5,487 nt of DNA from JACRNA01 sp964366335 (GTDB taxonomy: Bacteria > Patescibacteriota > Microgenomatia > CAZETR01 > Amesbacteraceae): positions 1-5,487 of the forward strand of contig CAYITQ010000043.1 in NCBI GenBank assembly GCA_964366335.1. The letters run 5' to 3'. Made by a program: the position numbers and the translations under genes. Of the stretch, positions 1 to 5,487 are shown piece after piece (the stretch's first letter is position 1; every line of letters begins with the position of its first letter). Under the pieces are notes generated by a model. It saw only the letters and a program-made list of their open reading frames with translations, had not been told where the DNA came from and ran no database searches.

Positions 1-1454
1 TTTTACTATTAGCCGAAATCGGCAAAAAAATACATGAGCATTATTTCTTTCCCCAGGATATTGAATGGGCCTTGGAAAAAGGTAAATTATATATTACGCA
101 GGCGAGGCCGATAACGACGCTTGGTGTCGAAAATTCGAAATTCGAAATTCGAAATTCGAAATTACAAAATTTTGAGAAAATTTTGGTTGGTGCGCCAGCA
201 TCGCCGGGATTGGTATCGGGTCCGGTAAAGATGGTGCCGGATGTCAAGCTTCTAGACAAAGTCAAAAAAGGCGACATTATGGTGACCGATATGACCACAC
301 CTGATTTTGTCCCGGCCATGAGACGGGCTGCCGGCATTATTACCAACCGTGGCGGTCTGACATCTCATGCGGCCATCGTCTCACGGGAATTGGGTGTTCC
401 CTGTATTGTCGGTACCGGAAATGCCACCAAAATTCTCAAAGACGGCATGATTGTCAGCTTAAATGGTTCCACCGGTGAAATATTTAAAGGTAGTATTAAA
501 ATAAATCAGGTAGTTCTACCTAGCACTCAGCCCTTAGCCCCCAGCACTAATATCAAGACAGCGACGAAGGTTTATGTGAATCTGGCCGAGCCGGAGCGGG
601 CAGAAGTCATTGCCAAAAATAATGTGGACGGAGTCGGTCTTCTTCGCGCCGAATTTATGATGGCTGAGATTGGAGTACATCCAAAAAAAATGATTGCCGA
701 TGGAAAATCGCAGGAATATATAAATAAATTGGCACATGATTTAGAGATATTTTGCAAGGCTTTTGAAAACCGGCCGATAATTTACCGGGCTTCGGATTTT
801 AAAACCAATGAATATAGAAGTCTTGTGGGAGGAAAAGTCTATGAACCGGAAGAAAGCAATCCGATGTTGGGATTTCGCGGAGCCTTCCGCTATATCAAAA
901 ACCCCGATGTTTTTGATCTGGAATTAGCTGCCATTCTGAAAGTCCGGAATAAAATGGGTTACAAGAATTTAAATTTAATGATTCCTTTTGTCAGGACTCC
1001 CAATGAAATGCTGGAAGTCAAAAAAATTGTGACTACTGCAGGATTAATCAGGTCCGGAACATTTAAACTCTACATGATGTGCGAAATTCCCAGTAACGTA
1101 ATCTTGCTTGATGATTTTTTGGATATCGGGATTGACGGCATATCTATCGGCAGTAATGATCTGACCATGATGATTATGGGTACTGACCGGGATAATGAGG
1201 AGGTAGCTGTTGAATTTGACGAGCGCAATCCGGCCGTCCTCTGGGCCTTGGAAAAAATCATCAAGACTTGTTTAAAAAGAGGTGTAGCCTGCGGAATTTG
1301 CGGCCAAGCCCCATCTCAATACCCGGAACTGGTGGAAAAATTGGTCCATTGGGGCATTACCAGCATCTCGGTCAATCCCGATGCCATAGACAGAACCAGA
1401 CAGATAGTTGCTGATTGCGAAAGCAAATTAATAAAATATGGCAAAAATAAGTAA
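1..1454 (+). CDS. ppsA: Phosphoenolpyruvate synthase (pyruvate, water dikinase), 5' end outside the window
   Basis: Catalyses pyruvate + ATP + water to PEP + AMP + phosphate in the cytoplasm, the entry step of gluconeogenesis. The frame is open from base 3 and gives 483 visible codons of a protein usually near 780-800 residues. The first ~38 residues are the end of the N-terminal ATP-binding domain, closing with YITQARPITTL. The swivelling phosphohistidine domain follows (about 180-490) with GGLTSHAAIVSRELGVP; its phosphorylated His is codon 366-368. The PEP/pyruvate TIM barrel follows, with GVGLLRAEF, DFKTNEY, NPMLGFRGAFRY, GSNDLT and GICGQ, whose catalytic Cys is codon 1299-1301. All visible catalytic motifs are intact. 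Both interdomain linkers are made of short tandem repeats (128-163 and 519-549). A TTG at 72 is internal, because homology extends upstream to the window edge. The 3' end overlaps the downstream enolase by 17 bp, suggesting co-transcription. PpsA rather than PPDK is favoured by the DFKTNEY and GICGQ motifs. Confidence 0.95.
   Translation, partial: LLLAEIGKKIHEHYFFPQDIEWALEKGKLYITQARPITTLGVENSKFEIRNSKLQNFEKILVGAPASPGLVSGPVKMVPDVKLLDKVKKGDIMVTDMTTPDFVPAMRRAAGIITNRGGLTSHAAIVSRELGVPCIVGTGNATKILKDGMIVSLNGSTGEIFKGSIKINQVVLPSTQPLAPSTNIKTATKVYVNLAEPERAEVIAKNNVDGVGLLRAEFMMAEIGVHPKKMIADGKSQEYINKLAHDLEIFCKAFENRPIIYRASDFKTNEYRSLVGGKVYEPEESNPMLGFRGAFRYIKNPDVFDLELAAILKVRNKMGYKNLNLMIPFVRTPNEMLEVKKIVTTAGLIRSGTFKLYMMCEIPSNVILLDDFLDIGIDGISIGSNDLTMMIMGTDRDNEEVAVEFDERNPAVLWALEKIIKTCLKRGVACGICGQAPSQYPELVEKLVHWGITSISVNPDAIDRTRQIVADCESKLIKYGKNK
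128..163 (+). repeat. Heptanucleotide tandem array (unit CGAAATT) inside ppsA
   Basis: Five units are seen: one 8-bp variant with an extra A (128-135), then four perfect 7-bp CGAAATT copies (136-163). Three units equal 21 bp, so the translation repeats every seven residues (NSKFEIR, then NSK). The array lies between the end of the ATP-binding domain (QARPITTL) and the start of the phosphohistidine domain (VGAPASPGLVSG), so it forms the linker. Immediately after it AAAATTTTG occurs twice, 11 bp apart (166-174 and 177-185). Confidence 0.95.
519..549 (+). repeat. Degenerate heptanucleotide array, copy A of a dispersed repeat, inside ppsA
   Basis: On the minus strand this reads as four 7-bp units: GTGCTGG, GGGCTAA, GGGCTGA and GTGCTAG. 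Compared without gaps with 5356-5386 read on the minus strand, 25 of 31 bases match. It encodes PSTQPLAPST in PpsA, between the end of the phosphohistidine domain (NGSTGEIFKG) and the start of the TIM barrel (KVYVNLAEPERA), so it occupies an interdomain linker. Confidence 0.85.
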
Positions 1455-2664
1455 ACTCTATGCCAGAGAGATTCTGGATTCCCGGGCAACACCGACCATA
1501 GAAGTGGTTTGTGTCCTGGAAGACGGTTCGGTGGGGGTATCGTCTGTACCTTCGGACGGTGCCCGGGAACTGCGGGACGGTGATCAGAATTGGTATATGG
1601 GACACGGGGTTCAAAAGGCGGTAGTCAACGTCAATCAAACGATCGCTTCAACTTTGATAGGTCAAAATTTGGAGAGTGTAGCCGGACTTGACCATCTGCT
1701 TTTGACATTGGATCCGTCTTTGGGGTCCAATGCTATTTTGGCAGTCTCAATTGCCTTTACTAAGAGTATGGCGTCTTCAGCCCGTTTGTCCTTATATAAA
1801 TATATAGCCCAAATAGCCAATAATAATCAGGTACCGTTTATGCCGACCCCGCTATTTAATATGATCAACGGTGGCAAACACGGAGCAGGAAACTTGGATT
1901 TTCAGGAATTCTGGGTTATTCCCAATCACTTGAATAGTTTTGCCAAAGCCTTGGAAACAGGAGCGGTTATATATCAAAATCTCAAGAAATTGTTGGCCAG
2001 AAGGGGAGCTATTCATAGTGTCGGTGACGAAGGCGGATTTGCCCCCAATCTGTTTACAAACCTTGATGCTTTGGAAATTCTCAATGAATCAATTATTCAG
2101 TCCGGCCGCAAACCGAGTATTGATGTTGAACTGGGACTTGATTTGGCACCAAATTCTTTTTACAAAGACGGGAGATATGTAATTAAGGACCGTAGCAGCC
2201 CGATGGAAACGGGTGAATTTATAGACTATCTGCGCGACCTGAATTCTCAGTATCACCTGAGGCTTCTGGAGGATCCGCTTTCCGACGATGATTGGAAAGG
2301 CTGGTCTGCGATAACCTCGGAGCTTGGTAATTCGACGACGATTGTTGGTGATGATTTGTTGGTTACCAATCCCGAGAAGGTCCGCCGGGCAATTTCTGAA
2401 AAAGCCTGCAACGCAATTTTAGTAAAATTAAACGAACTGAGTACTGTTTCCGAAAATTTGGAGGTTATTAAACTGTCCCGGGATGCAGGTTGGAAAATAA
2501 TCGTCTCGCATAGATCCGGTGAAACCAATGATACATTTATTGCCGATTTTGCCATCGGTGTTGGCGCCGATTATGTCAAATTTGGAGCGCCCGCCCGTGG
2601 TGAGCGGGTAGCTAAGTACAATAGACTTTTGGCTATCGAGCAGGAAACCTTAAACCATACCTAA
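1438..2664 (+). CDS. eno: Enolase (phosphopyruvate hydratase) with a shortened catalytic loop 1
   Basis: Enolase interconverts 2-phosphoglycerate and PEP in the cytoplasm, normally as a Mg-dependent dimer or octamer. At 408 residues it is slightly below the usual ~430. The start aligns with the family N terminus (MAKISKLYAREILDSR). Expected active-site residues are present: His148 (GGKHG), Glu157 (QEF), Glu198 (GDEGG), metal ligands Asp235, Glu278 and Asp305 (GDDL), Lys330, His358 with Arg359-Ser360 (SHRSGE), and Lys381. Two N-terminal signatures are altered. DSRGNPT is DSRATPT. The flexible loop that is normally PSGASTG..EALELRDGD is PSDGARELRDGD (residues 38-49), six residues shorter and without the GAST segment whose serine binds the second Mg. 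Activity is therefore uncertain, although the barrel looks functional. The gene overlaps ppsA by 17 bp with no Shine-Dalgarno motif, suggesting coupled expression. Its last 15 bp overlap the convergent enolase paralog. Confidence 0.93.
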   Translation: MAKISKLYAREILDSRATPTIEVVCVLEDGSVGVSSVPSDGARELRDGDQNWYMGHGVQKAVVNVNQTIASTLIGQNLESVAGLDHLLLTLDPSLGSNAILAVSIAFTKSMASSARLSLYKYIAQIANNNQVPFMPTPLFNMINGGKHGAGNLDFQEFWVIPNHLNSFAKALETGAVIYQNLKKLLARRGAIHSVGDEGGFAPNLFTNLDALEILNESIIQSGRKPSIDVELGLDLAPNSFYKDGRYVIKDRSSPMETGEFIDYLRDLNSQYHLRLLEDPLSDDDWKGWSAITSELGNSTTIVGDDLLVTNPEKVRRAISEKACNAILVKLNELSTVSENLEVIKLSRDAGWKIIVSHRSGETNDTFIADFAIGVGADYVKFGAPARGERVAKYNRLLAIEQETLNHT

Positions 2665-3684
2665 TTCCCTCAGGCGGTTATACTTGGCAATTCTTTCACC
2701 CCGGTCCATACCGCCAAACTTGACAAAATCAGCTTGGGCTTCCAAGGCAAAATCCACAATCCAGCTGTCATCCGTTTCTTCCCCGCGGTGAGAGACAACC
2801 ACCTTCAAATTATTTTCCTTTGCCAGCCGGGCAACTTCCAAAGCTCCGCTGATAGTTCCGTTTTGATTAGGTTTAACAATGATAGCGTTTACGGCTTGAG
2901 GGTTTAGAGCCATATTAAGCCTATTTTTGTTAGTTACAATCAAATCGTCACCAACTACTAATATTTTGTTTCCAAATTGTTTATAAAACTTAACCCAGTC
3001 CGGCCAGGCATCCTCCGGATAAGGATCCTCAATCGAGGCAATATTATAATTTGCTAATAGATTTTGTTCATCAATCCCACTGTTTGCAAAAGTCGCGGCT
3101 ATATCTATGGCGATTTGCTTGTCGGGAAAAACATTTTTGATAGTTTCCAAAACCAAACTATTATCAAAGCCTTTGGGTGAAAACCCACCTTCGGCACCCA
3201 CCAAACTTTCGATATTATGTTTGTCCAGATAGTCTTTCAGTGATTTAAAATTAGAAATAGCTTCTTCTACGCGATTCTCTATAATTGCAAATTCCTGGAT
3301 TGAAATACTGCTATTACCGTGTTTTCCGCCTTCAAACAATAATAAAAATAATTTCGGAAACTTAGTATAAGTTTTGTTTTTCAGGTCAAACTTCCAGAAG
3401 GCTGCAGATATAGGAAGTGAAGCGTTCCCGGCCAGATTTTCTTCAACCAATAATTTATCAAGACTTTCCTGAACGAAATCAATATTAATTAATTTGTTTT
3501 TAATATTTTCAATTTGAGTGATAGCGTCACTGACTGTTACATTCTGAATTTCATATTGGCCAGCGGATATGCCAGCCGGGACTGAAGCGGTGGATTGTCC
3601 GTCACTAAAAAATAGTGTTACTTCGACTGTTTCGTTACCCATTGAAGACAAAATTGTTTTTGGTCTGATGTCTATTATTCTCAT
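2650..3684 (-). CDS. eno: Second enolase-family protein, compact and divergent
   Basis: A 344-residue enolase homolog, nearly 90 residues shorter than the family norm. The N-terminal signature is weakened (SSMGNETVE for DSRGNPTVE), but loop 1 is kept as PAGISAG with its serine (Ser40). Active-site equivalents are His122 (GGKHG), Glu131 (QEF), Glu165 (GAEGG, normally GDEGG), Asp194, Glu219, Asp246 (GDDL), Lys271, His299-Arg300 and Lys322. The serine after HisArg, a phosphate contact in enolases, is glycine (SHRGEE for SHRSGE). Missing segments include ELRDGD and its surroundings, part of the N-terminal helical domain before GGKHG, the FYKDGKY strand and following helix between Asp194 and Glu219, and the usual C-terminal tail. 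The ending (FVKFG..DRGERIAKYNRL) matches its convergent neighbour, suggesting an old duplication. It could be a minimal enolase, a partner subunit or a relative with another substrate; the sequence does not decide. The start is chosen by alignment with the family N terminus. Confidence 0.88.
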   Translation of the reverse strand: MRIIDIRPKTILSSMGNETVEVTLFFSDGQSTASVPAGISAGQYEIQNVTVSDAITQIENIKNKLINIDFVQESLDKLLVEENLAGNASLPISAAFWKFDLKNKTYTKFPKLFLLLFEGGKHGNSSISIQEFAIIENRVEEAISNFKSLKDYLDKHNIESLVGAEGGFSPKGFDNSLVLETIKNVFPDKQIAIDIAATFANSGIDEQNLLANYNIASIEDPYPEDAWPDWVKFYKQFGNKILVVGDDLIVTNKNRLNMALNPQAVNAIIVKPNQNGTISGALEVARLAKENNLKVVVSHRGEETDDSWIVDFALEAQADFVKFGGMDRGERIAKYNRLRELGMV

Positions 3685-3700
3685 ACATGGTACACTTATG

Positions 3701-3706
3701 ATTATA
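3701..3706 (-). promoter_or_regulatory. Candidate -10 box for the minus-strand enolase gene
   Basis: The minus strand reads TATAAT here, 16 bases before the ATG at 3684. Transcription would start near 3694 and leave a leader of only about nine bases with no ribosome-binding motif, close to leaderless. No good -35 lies 16-18 bp upstream; a TTGACA match (3707-3712) directly abuts the -10 and is too close to serve as a -35. The box overlaps the first base of the gpmI start codon. The 21-bp spacer 3685-3705 holds nothing else recognisable. For gpmI only a weak TATTAT (3673-3678), inside the enolase gene, is visible. Confidence 0.35.
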
Positions 3707-5343
3707 TGTCAAATATTCCAAAACCAGTAGTCCTGGCAATCTTAGATGGCTGGGGAATTGCTCCACCGGGAAACGGTAATGCCATAACGCGAGCCAAAAC
3801 TCCGAATATGCAATCACTCTGGTCATCCTTTGTCCGCACCCAGCTTATTGCTCATGGGGAATCAGTCGGCCTACCAAGGCGTGAACCCGGAAATACCGAA
3901 ACTGGGCACCTGAACTTAGGTGCCGGCAGAATTGTTTATCAGGATTTACCCCGCATAAATATGTCGATAGCCGACGGAACTTTTTTTCAAAACTCAAACT
4001 TGCTTGCCGCAATTGCCCATGCCAAGAAAAATAATTCCAATTTGCATTTGCTGGGGCTAGTTGGTGGCGCAGGGGTTCACTCAGACCTGTCTCATTTGTT
4101 TGCTCTGCTTAGGATGTGCAAGGAACAAGCATTTAACAAAGTTTTTATTCATGCTTTTACTGACGGCCGTGATTCTCCCCCCAACGCTTCGATGACGTAT
4201 TTCAATCAGCTCTCGGAAGTAATTGGAAAAGAAGGTATAGGTCAAATTGCCAGTGTCATGGGCCGGTATTTTGCTATGGACCGTGATTTCCGTTGGGATA
4301 GAGTTGCCAAAGCTTATTTTTGTCTGACCAAAGATGAAGGCCAAAAATCCCCGGATATTGCGACAGCTATCTCCCAATCTTATTCAACCGGCAAGACGGA
4401 TGAGTTTGTCGAACCTACAATTTTAGTTGAGAATAGCAGGATACAGTCACAGGATTCGGTAATATTTTACAACTTCAGAATAGATAGACCCCGGGAATTG
4501 ACCCAGGCATTTACCGCTCCTGATTTTGAAAATACTGGTGATAAATCCAGCTTTGATCCTTATGCCGTCAAATACACGGCCAAACATCAGGCAGATGAGG
4601 CGGAAGTATCCAATCGGCAAAAACCGTTTGACCGTGGGGTCCAGCTTACGAATCTGTATTTTGTGACCATGACGGAATACGAAAAAGGTTTACCTGTGAC
4701 CATCGCTTTTCCTCCCCAGCCGGTAACAAATCCTCTGGGCAGGATAGTCTCTCAGGCCGGACTTCGGCAACTCCGATCCTCGGAAAGTGAAAAAGAACGC
4801 TTTGTTACTTATTATTTCAACGGTTTGCAAGATGATCCCTTCCCCGGAGAAGAGCGTCTGATAGTACCTTCACCGAAAGTTGCTACTTATGATAAACGAC
4901 CAGAAATGTCCGCGGTGGAATTGACTGATCAACTCGAAAATAAAATCAAATCCGGAAGTTATGACTTGATAATAATTAATTATGCCAATGCGGACATGGT
5001 GGGCCACACCGGTAACATTGATGCTACCATCATCGGTTGCGAGACTATCGATGCCTGTATTGGCCGGCTATCACAGACAGTTTTGGCTGTAGGCGGAGTG
5101 CTTCTTATTACAGCCGATCATGGTAATGCCGAAGAAATGATCAACCGGGTGACGGGAGAAGTGGATACCGAGCACAATGCCAATCCGGTACCGCTGATTA
5201 TTGTCGGGAATGATTTTAGATTAGCAACCCAGCTACCCCAGGGAATATTGGCTGATGTGGCTCCGACTATTTTGGCACTGCTTCACATTAATGAGCCGGC
5301 AGATATGATTGGGAGGAATCTTTTGGCCGGTAGACTAAAATAG
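3706..5343 (+). CDS. gpmI: 2,3-bisphosphoglycerate-independent phosphoglycerate mutase with Thr in the nucleophile position
   Basis: Interconverts 3-phosphoglycerate and 2-phosphoglycerate in the cytoplasm, one step from enolase. Length is 545 residues against a usual ~510, with extra sequence around residues 272-310. The phosphatase half carries LDGWG (Asp14) and, near the C terminus, NADMVGHTG (Asp430, His434), ADHGN (Asp471, His472) and TEHNANPVP (His490), the expected metal ligands of the alkaline phosphatase fold. The transferase half has His125, HAFTDGRDSPP (Arg155, Asp156), GRYFAMDRDFRWDR (Arg187, Arg193), NFRIDR (Arg258, Arg261) and Lys363. The nucleophile motif, normally GNSEVGH, is GNTETGH, so residue 64 is Thr instead of Ser (codon ACC, 3895-3897). 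Thr nucleophiles occur elsewhere in this superfamily, so activity is plausible. The start aligns with the family N terminus and has no Shine-Dalgarno motif. It is divergent from the compact enolase and overlaps the convergent rsmI tail by 56 bp. Confidence 0.95.
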   Translation: MSNIPKPVVLAILDGWGIAPPGNGNAITRAKTPNMQSLWSSFVRTQLIAHGESVGLPRREPGNTETGHLNLGAGRIVYQDLPRINMSIADGTFFQNSNLLAAIAHAKKNNSNLHLLGLVGGAGVHSDLSHLFALLRMCKEQAFNKVFIHAFTDGRDSPPNASMTYFNQLSEVIGKEGIGQIASVMGRYFAMDRDFRWDRVAKAYFCLTKDEGQKSPDIATAISQSYSTGKTDEFVEPTILVENSRIQSQDSVIFYNFRIDRPRELTQAFTAPDFENTGDKSSFDPYAVKYTAKHQADEAEVSNRQKPFDRGVQLTNLYFVTMTEYEKGLPVTIAFPPQPVTNPLGRIVSQAGLRQLRSSESEKERFVTYYFNGLQDDPFPGEERLIVPSPKVATYDKRPEMSAVELTDQLENKIKSGSYDLIIINYANADMVGHTGNIDATIIGCETIDACIGRLSQTVLAVGGVLLITADHGNAEEMINRVTGEVDTEHNANPVPLIIVGNDFRLATQLPQGILADVAPTILALLHINEPADMIGRNLLAGRLK

Positions 5344-5487
5344 TGTATTCACCTTTAGGGCTAAGGGCTAAGGGCCAAGTGCTAAGCAGATTTATTTCCT
5401 CGTGGATTTTAGTCAGTTCGTGAGCTAGGACTATTTGGGCATCGGGATATCTGGACTTTATTTCGTTTACGGTTTTTTCTATTCGGA
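5288..5487 (-). CDS. rsmI: C-terminal end of an RsmI-like 16S rRNA (cytidine-2'-O)-methyltransferase, 5' end outside the window
   Basis: Sixty-five codons are open from the right edge to a TAA at 5288-5290. The peptide starts RIEKTVNEIKSRYPDAQIV and continues with LAHELTKIHEE and KGEYTILVY. This matches the order in RsmI: the segment after SPxR, then ARELTKxHEE, then KGExVLxV. RsmI uses SAM to methylate the ribose of C1402 in 16S rRNA; its catalytic N-terminal part lies outside this window. Between HEEI and KGE there are 12 residues, against roughly 19 in E. coli RsmI as I recall it, and most are encoded by the heptanucleotide repeat (LSTWPLALSP). The part after KGEYTILVY overlaps the 3' end of gpmI. 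The assignment rests on short motifs; the gene may have a modified or decaying C terminus. Confidence 0.7.
   Translation of the reverse strand, partial: RIEKTVNEIKSRYPDAQIVLAHELTKIHEEINLLSTWPLALSPKGEYTILVYRPKDSSQSYLPAH
5356..5386 (-). repeat. Heptanucleotide array (unit GGGCTAA), copy B of the dispersed repeat, inside the rsmI tail
   Basis: The plus strand reads four 7-bp units: GGGCTAA twice (5358-5371), GGGCCAA (5372-5378) and GTGCTAA (5379-5385). On the minus strand it lies in the rsmI reading frame and encodes LSTWPLALSP. It matches the ppsA copy (519-549) at 25 of 31 bases without gaps, in the same codon phase. Confidence 0.88.

Noticed and set aside
128..163. CRISPR array
   Set aside because: Units are 7 bp and contiguous with no spacers.
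41..346. Open frames antisense or out of frame to the main genes (41-346, 534-737, 572-757, 1070-1264, 1372-1638, 1940-2182, 2253-2555, 3635-3826, 4081-4377)
   Set aside because: Each lies wholly or mainly across a well-supported conserved gene, shows no family motif and reads like translated complement of that gene.
72..1454. TTG at 72 as the true start of a 460-residue protein
   Set aside because: The same frame is open to base 3 and encodes recognisable PpsA sequence before it (PQDIEWALEKGKLYITQARP), so the gene begins outside the window.
2590..2710. Inverted repeat at the enolase junction acting as a hairpin terminator
   Set aside because: The symmetry comes from the two paralogs ending with the same protein motif; the DNA match is only about 16 of 26 bases and there is no T-run.
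3685..3705. Palindromic operator in the divergent spacer
   Set aside because: Partial dyad symmetry (CATAC...CTTATG) is broken at several central positions and cannot be separated from chance in so short an AT-rich stretch.
5356..5386. Telomere-like TTTAGGG-type repeat or chromosome-end sequence
   Set aside because: Only four units, degenerate, and inside a bacterial reading frame; a related copy lies inside ppsA.
1..5487. Use of an alternative genetic code (TGA as glycine or tryptophan)
   Set aside because: No in-frame TGA occurs in any gene; glycines and tryptophans use standard codons and stops are TAA or TAG.

Overview
The window is almost wall-to-wall coding DNA from a small, gene-dense bacterial genome. 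It holds genes for three consecutive steps of lower glycolysis/gluconeogenesis plus the tail of an rRNA methyltransferase gene. The tight packing, the lack of Shine-Dalgarno motifs, the divergent sequences of universal enzymes and the short heptanucleotide arrays would suit a Patescibacteria (CPR) genome, but that placement is inference. Stops are TAA or TAG and no reading frame needs recoded TGA.

Layout: (1) positions 1-1454, + strand, the C-terminal two thirds of phosphoenolpyruvate synthase (PpsA), entering from the left edge. (2) 1438-2664, + strand, an enolase overlapping ppsA by 17 bp. (3) 2650-3684, - strand, a second, shorter and very divergent enolase-family protein, tail to tail with the first and overlapping it by 15 bp. 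(4) A 21-bp divergent spacer, 3685-3705. (5) 3706-5343, + strand, cofactor-independent phosphoglycerate mutase (GpmI). (6) 5288-5487, - strand, the C-terminal end of an RsmI-like 16S rRNA 2'-O-methyltransferase, running off the right edge and overlapping gpmI by 56 bp. No stretch of 300 bases lacks a gene.

The metabolic genes connect pyruvate, PEP, 2-phosphoglycerate and 3-phosphoglycerate, so they form a compact module usable for gluconeogenesis or, where the enzymes are reversible, glycolysis. Three features make it unusual. The two enolase paralogs have different departures from the family: the first lacks most of the catalytic loop that carries a Mg-binding serine, while the second keeps that loop but is about 90 residues short and has lost a phosphate-binding serine. 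GpmI has threonine where the family has its nucleophilic serine. Finally, three arrays of 7-bp tandem repeats lie inside coding sequence: two sit exactly in the interdomain linkers of PpsA and one in the RsmI tail. The second and third arrays are the same dispersed repeat, read in the same strand and frame in two unrelated genes.
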